A stretch of DNA of 7,978 nucleotides from assembly GCA_040005095.1 (NCBI GenBank), contig JBDTZN010000086.1, forward strand, positions 1-7,978, given 5' to 3'. Positions 1-5,390 of this stretch are shown one piece after another (positions within the stretch are counted from its first letter, which is position 1; each line of letters begins with the position of its first letter). A program made the translations under genes and the position numbers. This DNA is from UBA5186 sp040005095. Its GTDB lineage: Bacteria > Actinomycetota > Thermoleophilia > Gaiellales > Gaiellaceae. The notes below the pieces were generated by a model. It made no database searches, was not told the DNA's origin, and saw only the letters and a list, made by a program, of their open reading frames with translations.

Positions 1-840
1 GCCAAGCTCGAGGGCCAGAACCCGACCGGGTCGATCAAGGACCGCATCGCGAAGGCGATGATCAAGGCCGCCGAGGCCGCGGGCGAGCTCCAGCCCGGGC
101 GCGAGCTGCTCGAGCCGACCAGCGGGAACACCGGCATCTCGTTGGCCCTCGTCGCGAAGCTGAAGGGCTACACGCTCACCTGCGTCATGCCCGAGAACGC
201 CACCATGGAACGGCGGCGTCTCCTCGAGCTCTACGGCGCGAAGATCGTCACGTCACCAGGAGACGAGGGCTCGAACGGAGCCGTCCGCCTCGCGCTCGAG
301 CTGGCGGAGCGCGAGCCGAGGTACTTCATGCCGTTCCAGTACGCGAACGAGTCCAACCCGCGCGCGCACTACGACGGCACGGGCGCCGAGATCGTCGCGG
401 CGCTCGACCGCGTCGACGTCCTCGTCGCGGGTCTCGGCACCGGCGGGACGCTCATGGGTACGGGCGCACGCCTGCGCGAGAGCTTCCCCGACGTCATCGT
501 CGCGGCCGCCGAGCCGCTTCCCGGCGACCCGGTGATGGGCTTACGCTCGCTCGAGGACGGCTACGTGCCGCCGATCCTGGACGTGTCGAAGCTCGACCGG
601 AAGGTGCTCGTCTCGAACGAGGAATCCGTCGCCGCCGTGCGCGAGCTCCTCGACCGCGACGGGATCTTCGCGGGGGTATCGTCGGGCGCGGTCGTCCATG
701 TGGCGCGCAAACTCGCCGCCGAGCGCGAGGTAGGCACGGTCGTCGCCATCCTGGCCGACGCGGGCTGGAAGTACCTCTCCGCCGATTTCTGGGACGCCGA
801 GGACGTCGCGGCGTCGATGGAGCGCACGGTCTGGTGGTGA
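1..840 (+). CDS. cysM: CysM-type PLP-dependent cysteine synthase, 5' end missing
   Basis: The reading frame is open from the first base, so the gene begins upstream; about 40 N-terminal residues are probably missing. It is a fold-type II PLP enzyme that makes cysteine by beta-replacement on an activated serine. Visible signatures are the PLP lysine in GSIKDR (codon 37-39), the substrate loop TSGNTG (118-135), the phosphate-binding GLGTGGT (430-450) and the PLP-nitrogen serine region GVSSGA (673-690). The C-terminus, with DAGWKYLS (757-780) and a Trp-rich tail, resembles mycobacterial CysM more than CysK as I remember those sequences. CysM of M. tuberculosis uses O-phosphoserine and the thiocarboxylated carrier CysO. 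An Arg-Lys pair (598-603) lies near where its phosphate-binding Arg220 should align, but I cannot settle the substrate. The stop overlaps the start of the JAMM peptidase gene, which supports the CysO-dependent route. Family is certain; substrate is inferred. Confidence 0.93.
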   Translation, partial: AKLEGQNPTGSIKDRIAKAMIKAAEAAGELQPGRELLEPTSGNTGISLALVAKLKGYTLTCVMPENATMERRRLLELYGAKIVTSPGDEGSNGAVRLALELAEREPRYFMPFQYANESNPRAHYDGTGAEIVAALDRVDVLVAGLGTGGTLMGTGARLRESFPDVIVAAAEPLPGDPVMGLRSLEDGYVPPILDVSKLDRKVLVSNEESVAAVRELLDRDGIFAGVSSGAVVHVARKLAAEREVGTVVAILADAGWKYLSADFWDAEDVAASMERTVWW

Positions 841-1208
841 TCCCGGCCGAGGTGCGCGCAGCGCTCGTCGCGCACGCCGAGGCCGAGTCACCGAACGAGG
901 CCTGCGGGCTCGTCCTGCTGCGCGACGGCGCCGCGGAGCGCTACGTCCCGGGACGGAACGGCGCCGCCTCGCCCTACCGCTTCGAGCTCGAGCTCGACGA
1001 CCCCGAGCTCTGGTTTGCCGAGGACGACGGGTACGAGCTCGCCATCTTCCACTCGCACCTCTCCTCCCCGCCCCGGCCCTCGCGCACCGACGTCGAGAAC
1101 ATCGGGCTCTGGGAGGGCAAGCCCTACCTGATCCTGACCGTGCGGACGGGAGAGCTCGCCGGCTTCACGATCGAGGATGGACGCATCGCAGAGCTAGCGC
1201 TCGGCTAG
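834..1208 (+). CDS. M67-family JAMM/MPN+ metallopeptidase (Mec-like)
   Basis: This 124-residue protein is a single MPN+ domain of normal length for bacterial M67 peptidases. It has the complete JAMM zinc site: Glu22 in NEACG, then His73-Ser-His75, seven residues, Ser83, two residues and Asp86. Such enzymes are zinc isopeptidases or peptidases acting at the C-terminus of ubiquitin-like proteins. In M. tuberculosis the relative Mec releases cysteine from the CysO-cysteine adduct made by CysM. Translational coupling to the cysM gene (start inside its last codons) suggests the same role. The start is GTG at 834, or the next GTG at 837, which would give a 4-base GTGA overlap. A cysO-like carrier gene is not in the window and could lie upstream of cysM. 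The last codons recur in diverged form about 500 bp downstream. Family is sure; the exact substrate is inferred. Confidence 0.92.
   Translation: MVIPAEVRAALVAHAEAESPNEACGLVLLRDGAAERYVPGRNGAASPYRFELELDDPELWFAEDDGYELAIFHSHLSSPPRPSRTDVENIGLWEGKPYLILTVRTGELAGFTIEDGRIAELALG
1163..1202 (+). repeat. Direct repeat copy 1 (3' end of M67 gene)
   Basis: This stretch inside the last codons of the M67 gene matches 1670-1709 at 34 of 40 positions by hand alignment. The first 15 bases are identical. The offset is 507 bp, a multiple of three, and both copies read FTIEDGRIAEL in frame followed by a stop a few codons later. Confidence 0.85.
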
Positions 1209-1218
1209 GCCCGTACGG

Positions 1219-1464
1219 TCAGATCGACTCTCGCAGCGCGTTCGCCGCAGCTTGCAGACGGTCACTGACCTCGGCCAGCTCGCGCGCCGCGAGGTCGATG
1301 CGCTCTTGCTGGACGTCGGTGCGCTCCTGCGGGCTGTTGGCGCGCACTTGCTGACTATCAGCTTGCTCGCGAAGCGCCGTGAGTTGGAACTCCATGTCCG
1401 CCACGGTGCGAGTGAGGTCCGCCAGTTGGCCGGCGACGCTCGCTATGTCGTCCTCAGCCGTCAT
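1219..1464 (-). CDS. Small coiled-coil protein of unknown function
   Basis: I do not recognise this 81-residue ORF. It is rich in Gln, Glu, Ala and Arg, with heptad-like spacing of hydrophobic residues nearly throughout (for example VADMEFQLTALREQ and LAARELAEVSDRLQAAANAL). It has no signal peptide or membrane segment, so it probably forms a cytoplasmic helical coiled coil. The ATG start has no good Shine-Dalgarno, but a TAAGAT hexamer lies 9 nt before it, the same arrangement seen at other genes here, which argues for a leaderless mRNA. It runs opposite to the M67 gene, tail to tail with a 10-nt gap, and lies inside the interval bounded by the repeated M67 3' ends, so it may be imported cargo. 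The opposite strand carries an overlapping 93-codon frame without recognisable features. Reality as a gene is moderately supported. Confidence 0.48.
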   Translation of the reverse strand: MTAEDDIASVAGQLADLTRTVADMEFQLTALREQADSQQVRANSPQERTDVQQERIDLAARELAEVSDRLQAAANALRESI

Positions 1465-1473
1465 TTCCGACGG

Positions 1474-1479
1474 ATCTTA
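1474..1479 (-). promoter_or_regulatory. Candidate -10 element for the coiled-coil ORF
   Basis: On the minus strand this reads TAAGAT and ends 9 nt before the ATG. No convincing -35 hexamer is visible. Transcription would start at or within 2-3 nt of the start codon. Confidence 0.35.
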
Positions 1480-1667
1480 AGGCCCTACGATTCGCGAGAC
1501 GCGAGCGAGGCGAGACAGCCCGAACAGGAGTAGGGTGGTTTGACTGGCCCTGTGGCCAGAGCCCCGGCCGAAACCCTTGAGAGCGTCAACGTGCGCCAGC
1601 GCACGAGACGATGGAGCTTCGGCAAACAGAGTTCGAGCTGCAGGGCCACAATTGCGCCGCTAACTTG
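1480..1667. other. Region with no convincing gene, two small hairpins
   Basis: This stretch appears less GC-rich than the flanks and holds no ORF I can defend. It contains two small perfect hairpins: CTGGCC with a CTGT loop and GGCCAG (1544-1559), and GTGCGC-CA-GCGCAC (1591-1604). Neither is followed by a T-run, so they are not standard intrinsic terminators. A minus-strand frame covering 1485-1712 is antisense to the M67 remnant and has no recognisable domain. The stretch may be the remains of an inserted element or a degraded gene body; the sequence alone does not decide. Confidence 0.4.
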
Positions 1668-1715
1668 GCCTTCACGATCGAGGACGGGCGCATCGCGGAG
1701 CTGAGGCTCCACTAA
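1668..1715 (+). pseudogene. Orphan 3' tail of a second M67 peptidase gene
   Basis: These codons read AFTIEDGRIAELRLH and a stop, matching the C-terminus of the M67 protein at the left (GFTIEDGRIAELALG). Within the shared 11-residue core all four base differences are third-codon changes that keep the amino acid (GAT/GAC, GGA/GGG, GCA/GCG, CTA/CTG). That pattern implies both copies evolved as coding sequence. The JAMM catalytic part is absent upstream; the frame stays open only back to a TGA at 1578-1580 and includes an ATG at 1611 without a clear ribosome binding site. It is either the displaced original end of the M67 gene after an insertion at its 3' end, or the remnant of a deleted paralogue. 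Confidence 0.65.
1670..1709 (+). repeat. Direct repeat copy 2 (M67 tail remnant)
   Basis: Partner of the repeat at 1163-1202, with six mismatches in 40 positions. The two copies bracket the 81-codon coiled-coil ORF and the featureless stretch, as attachment-site halves or a decayed tandem duplication would. Confidence 0.8.
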
Positions 1716-1721
1716 GGAAGG

Positions 1722-2198
1722 TCAGAGCAGCAGCCCCATGTCGAGCGCGTCCCAGAGCTCACCGCTTTCGCGGCGGTAGTGCTTGACGCGGCGCCCCTCC
1801 TCGACGAAGCCGAACTTGCGGTAGAGCGCGATCGCAGCGGTGTTGTGCGGGAAGACGCTGAGGCTCAGCTTGTGCAGTCCGCCCTTGCGCGCCCACTCGA
1901 TCGCCGCCGCAAGGAGCGCCGAGCCTACGCCGCGCCGGCGCCATTCGCGCGCCACCGCCATGCCGAACTCGCCGAACCCGAATCGGCTCCGCTCGACGTG
2001 CAGCGATCCGACGATCACGCCGCCGGAGACCGCGACGAGCGTCCCGTCCAGCGTCCAGCTCGCGGCGTGCGCCTCGACGTCGACCGGCGGTTCCGTGGCG
2101 ATTCCGTCGCGCTCCTCGGCGACCGCCGCGAACAGAATCGCGAGCGGGAGGCGATCGTCGTCGCGTGCGGAACGGATCTCGAACGGCGCGTCGGGCAC
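1722..2198 (-). CDS. GNAT-family N-acetyltransferase
   Basis: This 158-residue protein is a single GNAT domain. Motif A, which binds the acetyl-CoA pyrophosphate, is seen as RRRGVGSALL (residues 87-96), after a beta strand GEFGMAV. Motif B follows with LSLSVFPHNTAAIALYRKFGFVEEG (111-135, given here as key parts: Asn119 and Tyr126, the usual general-acid position). The C-terminal KHYRRESGELWDALDM pattern resembles RimI-like and amino-acid or antibiotic acetyltransferases, but the acceptor substrate cannot be told. The start is GTG, and it begins 4 nt after the stop of the CNNM/CorC gene upstream on the same strand, so the two genes are almost certainly co-transcribed. A functional link between them is not evident; such pairing may be positional only. 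Its 3' end faces the M67 tail remnant with a 6-nt gap. Confidence 0.9.
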   Translation of the reverse strand: MPDAPFEIRSARDDDRLPLAILFAAVAEERDGIATEPPVDVEAHAASWTLDGTLVAVSGGVIVGSLHVERSRFGFGEFGMAVAREWRRRGVGSALLAAAIEWARKGGLHKLSLSVFPHNTAAIALYRKFGFVEEGRRVKHYRRESGELWDALDMGLLL

Positions 2199-2202
2199 TT
2201 GC

Positions 2203-3546
2203 TCAAGCGGCCGCGCCGGGATCGGCCTCCTGCGCCACCGCGTCGTCGTCGGTTTCGTCGCGCTCGCGCAGGTCGCGGCGCTGCTCGAAGGTGACTTCGA
2301 TCCGGTCGATGCGCGAGCCTTCGACCTCGACGACGTCGAAGCGCATCCCGTCGTGCGAGACCGTGTCGCCCGGCTCGGGCGCCCGGCCGAGCAGGCCGAA
2401 GACGAAGCCGGCCATCGTGTGGTAGTCCTCGACCGGCAGACCGGTCTTGAACTGCTCGTTGAAGTCGTCGATCGGGAACGTCCCGTCGATGCGAATCGTG
2501 TGGTCGTCGACCTGCTCGATCGACTCGTCCGGGAGGTCGAACTCGTCCTCGATCTCGCCGACGATCTCCTCCAGCAGGTCCTCCAGCGTGACGATGCCCT
2601 CCATCGCCCCGTACTCGTCGATGACGATCGCGAGGTGCTGGTTCGTCCGGCGGAACTCGGTGAGCAGCGCCGCCAGATCCTTCGTCTCGGGAACCATGTG
2701 GGCCGGGCGGAGGATCTCCTCGATCTTCACCTCCGACATCCCGCGGTCGCGGAGCGCGAGGAAGAGGTCGCGGATGTGCAGCACGCCGACGATCTCGTCG
2801 AGGGAGCCTCGGTAGACCGGGTAGCGCGTGAACGGCGAGTCCATCACCGCCTCCAAGGCTTCCTCGGGCGGTAGGTCGATCGAGAGCGCGACGACCTCGG
2901 GTCTAGGGACCATCACGTCCGTGGCCTCCTTGTCGGCGAAGTCGAAGACCTTGTAGAGCATCTCCTGCTCCTGCTCCTCGATCTCGCCGTGCTCGGTCGA
3001 TTGGGACACGAGCATGCGGAGCTCCGCCTCGGAGTGGACGTCGCTGTCGCCGCCGGTCGCGTCGAGGCCGATAGCACGCAGGACGAACTCGGTCGAGCGC
3101 TGCAGGAACCAGATCAGCGGGCCGAAGACGGTGAAGAACGCGCGCACCGGCGCCGAGACGGCGAGTGCCGTCGTCTCCGAATGGTTTAGCGCGATCCCTT
3201 TCGGGACGAGCTCGCCGATCACGACGTGCAGGAAGGTGATCACGAAGAAGGCGAGGATCACGGCGAGCAGCGTGGCCATGATCGGGTCGAGCACCTTCGA
3301 GAGCGCGTGCTCGCCGAGCGCGCCGATCGCGAGGCTGGTCAGCGTGACCCCGAGCTGCATGGCGGCGATGAACCGCGGCGGGTTGGCGACGATCTTCAGC
3401 ACGGCCCGGGCCTGCTTGCTGCCCTGGTGCTCGAGCTCGAGGATCCGGGTGCGGCGCGCCGTCACGAGCCCGTACTCGGCCGCCACGAAGAACGCGTTCA
3501 GGAGCACCAGCAGGGCGACTGCCGCGAGCTCGATCGTGAGGGTCAC
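2203..3546 (-). CDS. HlyC/CorC (CNNM-CBS) family membrane protein
   Basis: The 447-residue protein has the usual order of this family. An N-terminal CNNM (DUF21) transmembrane domain spans about 1-190, with membrane segments near 5-27, 60-80, 92-115 and 130-150 and the signature GELVPKGIAL at 111-120. A CBS pair follows (about 212-265 and 277-335, the second ending in GIVTLEDLLEEIVGEIEDE). The C-terminal CorC_HlyC domain covers about 345-425 and contains the characteristic RIDG and DYHTMAGFV motifs. Members are linked to magnesium and cobalt efflux or homeostasis and are often misnamed hemolysins; the CBS pair usually senses nucleotides. The GTG start is preceded by a good GGGGAG ribosome binding site 5 nt away. 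It is the first gene of an operon with the GNAT gene and is divergent from the radical SAM gene. The C-terminal tail (about 425-447) is acidic and probably disordered. Confidence 0.95.
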   Translation of the reverse strand: MTLTIELAAVALLVLLNAFFVAAEYGLVTARRTRILELEHQGSKQARAVLKIVANPPRFIAAMQLGVTLTSLAIGALGEHALSKVLDPIMATLLAVILAFFVITFLHVVIGELVPKGIALNHSETTALAVSAPVRAFFTVFGPLIWFLQRSTEFVLRAIGLDATGGDSDVHSEAELRMLVSQSTEHGEIEEQEQEMLYKVFDFADKEATDVMVPRPEVVALSIDLPPEEALEAVMDSPFTRYPVYRGSLDEIVGVLHIRDLFLALRDRGMSEVKIEEILRPAHMVPETKDLAALLTEFRRTNQHLAIVIDEYGAMEGIVTLEDLLEEIVGEIEDEFDLPDESIEQVDDHTIRIDGTFPIDDFNEQFKTGLPVEDYHTMAGFVFGLLGRAPEPGDTVSHDGMRFDVVEVEGSRIDRIEVTFEQRRDLRERDETDDDAVAQEADPGAAA

Positions 3547-3551
3547 GTCCG

Positions 3552-3557
3552 CTCCCC
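3552..3557 (-). promoter_or_regulatory. Ribosome binding site of the CNNM/CorC gene
   Basis: GGGGAG on the minus strand, 5 nt before the GTG at 3546-3544. It confirms this start and contrasts with the SD-less starts of several neighbours. Confidence 0.7.
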
Positions 3558-3603
3558 GTTCTGCGGACGTCTAGGTCGTGGGTCGTCGTCCAAGACTGCG
3601 GAG

Positions 3604-3609
3604 AGCATA
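3604..3609 (-). promoter_or_regulatory. Candidate -10 of the CNNM/CorC-GNAT operon
   Basis: TATGCT on the minus strand fits the TAnnnT form and would give a leader of roughly 50 nt containing the ribosome binding site. No -35 match is seen 17 nt upstream. The LexA-like palindrome lies just upstream of it, outside the core promoter. Confidence 0.35.
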
Positions 3610-3631
3610 GCCAACCGTCCTGTCGGCGGGG

Positions 3632-3645
3632 CGAACATATGTTCT
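3632..3645 (+). promoter_or_regulatory. LexA-type SOS box
   Basis: CGAACATATGTTCT contains the perfect 12-bp palindrome GAACATATGTTC. It fits the Gram-positive and actinobacterial LexA consensus (CGAAC, four bases, GTTCG) at all but the last base. It abuts the TACTAT -10 of the radical SAM gene, sharing one base with it, so a bound repressor would block RNA polymerase. The other divergent gene starts 85 bp away on the far side and is less likely to be controlled. Confidence 0.75.
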
Positions 3646-3650
3646 ACTAT
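3645..3650 (+). promoter_or_regulatory. -10 element of the radical SAM gene
   Basis: TACTAT lies 6 nt before the GTG at 3657, the distance expected if transcription starts on the first base of the start codon (leaderless mRNA). No strong -35 hexamer is visible at the usual spacing. Confidence 0.6.
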
Positions 3651-3656
3651 TGGGCT

Positions 3657-4553
3657 GTGAGCGTCGAGTACCGGGAAGAGCCGTGCCGGAGCGCGCTCAA
3701 CGCGGTCCGCGGCATGGGATTCAAGTGGTCGCTCAACCCGTACATGGGCTGCGTCCACCGCTGCACGTTCTGCTACGTCAGGCACTTCGAGCACCGTGCC
3801 GACCGGCCTTCCGACGATCGCTACGGCACGTCGATCCGGGTCAAGATCAACGTCGCGGACGTCTTGCGGAAGGAGCTGTCCCGTCCGTCCTGGAAGCGCG
3901 AGCAGGTCGCAATCGGCGCCGCCACCGACCCGTACCAGCCGGCCGAGGGGCGCTACCGGCTCACACGCGCGTGTCTGCATGAGCTCGCCGCTGTCTCGAC
4001 GCCGATCCGCATCATCACGCGCGGGCCGATGATCGTCCGCGATCTCGACGTGCTGCAGGAAGCCTCCCGGCGCGCAGACGTGGCCGTCACGTTCTCGATC
4101 CCCACGCTCGACGATGAGGTCTGGCGGCGCACCGAGCCCTCGACGGCTCACCCGCGCCAGCGTCTGCGCGCGCTCAAGACCCTCGTCGACGGCGGCGTGC
4201 GGGCCACCGTCGGGATGGCGCCGATCCTGCCCGGGATCTCCGACCGCCCCGAGCAGCTCGCCGAGGTCGTGCGCGCGGCGCGCGAGGCGGGCGCCTGCGG
4301 CGTCTGGGCCAACGTCCTGTTCCTGCGCGCCGGGACGCGCGAGCACTTCCTCGAAAGCCTCGCTCGCGACTGGCCGGAGGAGCTTGAGCGCTACGAGCAG
4401 CTTTACGCCAAGCGCGCCTACCTTTCGGCCGAGGACACCAAGCCGGTGCGCGCTGCGGTCGGCGCGCTCGCTCGCGCGCATGGGATCCGGGATCGACGCG
4501 CCGTCAAGCTCGCCCCACCGCCCGAACCAGAGCAGCTTTTTCTCGCCGTCTAA
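3657..4553 (+). CDS. Radical SAM protein, Rv2578c / spore-photoproduct-lyase-like family
   Basis: From the GTG at 3657 the protein has 298 residues. The radical SAM cluster motif CVHRCTFC (Cys32, Cys36, Cys39) sits in LNPYMGCVHRCTFCYVRH, binding a 4Fe-4S cluster that cleaves S-adenosylmethionine. Further family marks are the preceding GMGFKWSLNPY, the AIGAATDPYQPAEGRYRLTR segment after the second strand, and a TIM-barrel-like series of strands. This fits the Rv2578c branch of the SplB-like family, some of whose members repair or are suspected to repair UV photoproducts. The true substrate of this branch is unproven. I prefer GTG to an in-frame ATG at 3639, because that ATG lies inside the LexA palindrome and upstream of the -10. 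A LexA-type operator over the promoter supports DNA-damage control. The gene ends 24 nt before the response regulator, which has its own -10. Confidence 0.92.
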   Translation: MSVEYREEPCRSALNAVRGMGFKWSLNPYMGCVHRCTFCYVRHFEHRADRPSDDRYGTSIRVKINVADVLRKELSRPSWKREQVAIGAATDPYQPAEGRYRLTRACLHELAAVSTPIRIITRGPMIVRDLDVLQEASRRADVAVTFSIPTLDDEVWRRTEPSTAHPRQRLRALKTLVDGGVRATVGMAPILPGISDRPEQLAEVVRAAREAGACGVWANVLFLRAGTREHFLESLARDWPEELERYEQLYAKRAYLSAEDTKPVRAAVGALARAHGIRDRRAVKLAPPPEPEQLFLAV

Positions 4554-4562
4554 CTCCCGACA

Positions 4563-4568
4563 TACAAT
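4563..4568 (+). promoter_or_regulatory. -10 element of the response regulator gene
   Basis: TACAAT, close to the TATAAT consensus, in the 24-nt gap after the radical SAM gene. It is 9 nt before the GTG start, so the mRNA would have a leader of at most a few bases. No ribosome binding site is seen. A -35 is not clear. Confidence 0.55.
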
Positions 4569-4577
4569 CCGCGGGCT

Positions 4578-5201
4578 GTGACAGACGAGATCACCTGTCT
4601 GATCGTCGACGACCACGAGGTCGTGCGCGAAGGGTTGCGCCTGTCGCTCTCCCGCGCGCCGCACATCCGCGTGGTCGGCGAGGCGTCCGACGGCGCCAGC
4701 GCGGTCGAGCTCGCTGAGCGCAGGCGACCCGACGTGGTGATCATGGACGTGCGCATGCCGGGCATGGACGGCCTCGAGGCGACCAAGCTGCTGATCGAGA
4801 AGCTGCCGGACACCGCCGTGCTGATCTTCACCGCCTACAGCGAGCGCTCCCTGCTCGGACGCGGCCTCGAGTCGGGCGCGAAGGGCTACATCCTCAAGGA
4901 GGCGCCGCACCAGACGCTCCTGCGCGCGATCGAGAAGGTCGCTGCAGGCGACGGCTACGTCGACCCCGCGCTGATGCCCGCGTTCCTGACCGGGCGCGGC
5001 AAGGACGACATGCTGACGGGCCGCGAGCGCGAGATCCTCCAGCTGCTGGCCGACGGGATGTCGAACGCCGACGTCGCGGGCCGCCTCTTCATCAGCCAGG
5101 AAACCGTAAAGAGCCACGTGCGCCACATCCTCGCCAAGCTCGAAGCCGACACGCGCACCCACGCGGTCGCGATTGCTCTTCGCGAAGCGATCATCGACTA
5201 A
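4578..5201 (+). CDS. NarL/FixJ-family response regulator
   Basis: The 207-residue cytoplasmic protein has a receiver domain (about 5-122) and a LuxR-type helix-turn-helix (about 145-205). The receiver carries the acidic pair Asp11-Asp12, the phospho-acceptor Asp57 in IMDVRMPGMDG, Thr85 and Lys107, all conserved. The output domain shows LTGREREILQLLADGMSNADVAGRLF, then SQETVKSHVRHILAKL, the typical recognition helix region. It should bind DNA as a dimer upon phosphorylation. The start is GTG without a Shine-Dalgarno, following TACAAT. A HisKA_3 histidine kinase, the usual partner class for NarL-type regulators, is encoded about 190 bp downstream in the same direction. The target genes are not known from the sequence. 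Everything needed for activity looks intact. Confidence 0.95.
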   Translation: MTDEITCLIVDDHEVVREGLRLSLSRAPHIRVVGEASDGASAVELAERRRPDVVIMDVRMPGMDGLEATKLLIEKLPDTAVLIFTAYSERSLLGRGLESGAKGYILKEAPHQTLLRAIEKVAAGDGYVDPALMPAFLTGRGKDDMLTGREREILQLLADGMSNADVAGRLFISQETVKSHVRHILAKLEADTRTHAVAIALREAIID

Positions 5202-5272
5202 GTGCGACTCCTGGCAATGAGCGCCGGCTCCTCGCCCGCTATCACGCTACGCCGGAACGCACCCGCGCCCTT

Positions 5273-5294
5273 GCGCAGGCGTGCTCGCCTGCGC
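5273..5294 (+). repeat. Perfect GC-rich inverted repeat between regulator and kinase genes
   Basis: GCGCAGGCG, loop TGCT, CGCCTGCGC forms a 9-bp perfect stem. A second palindrome, GCGTGCACGC, follows at 5300-5309. No T-run follows either, so this is not a classic intrinsic terminator; it may attenuate readthrough, stabilise the upstream mRNA 3' end, or act with Rho. Confidence 0.7.
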
Positions 5295-5332
5295 GGCGGG
5301 CGCGTGCACGCCCCGGCTTGGTGCTAGCGATC

Positions 5333-5340
5333 GAGGAGAG
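5333..5340 (+). promoter_or_regulatory. Strong Shine-Dalgarno upstream of the histidine kinase
   Basis: GAGGAGAG is an excellent ribosome binding site, but 8 nt later the in-frame codon is ATC (5349), not ATG, GTG or TTG. The first standard start in frame is a GTG at 5391, 50 nt from the site and therefore too far for it. Confidence 0.55.
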
Positions 5341-5390
5341 ACGGCGACATCACCAGAAGTCGCACTAGGGCGGCGCTCCTTGCCGTCGGC

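Noticed and set aside
1544..1559. Hairpin as an intrinsic terminator
   Set aside because: The stem is only 6 bp, no T-run follows, and no gene clearly ends just upstream.
1485..1712. Minus-strand 75-codon ORF
   Set aside because: It runs antisense through the M67 tail remnant, whose plus-strand frame shows coding-type (synonymous) divergence. No domain, ribosome binding site or promoter supports it.
1840..2874. Plus-strand open frame of 344 codons
   Set aside because: It lies antisense to the GNAT and CNNM/CorC genes, both of which are secure; the composition is shadow-like.
3639..3656. In-frame ATG start for the radical SAM protein
   Set aside because: This ATG lies inside the LexA-like palindrome and upstream of the -10 element, has no ribosome binding site, and adds six residues (MFYYWA) not expected in the family. 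The GTG at 3657 fits the promoter.
3543..5162. Long minus-strand open frame (539 codons)
   Set aside because: It is antisense to the radical SAM and response regulator genes, which have clear family motifs. Its translation is low-complexity Arg/Ala/Asp-rich sequence without domains, typical of GC-rich shadow frames.
5217..5327. Possible 35-codon ORF (ATG at 5217) between regulator and kinase
   Set aside because: It is Arg/Ala/Pro-rich, runs through the hairpin block, and has no ribosome binding site or similarity I recognise.
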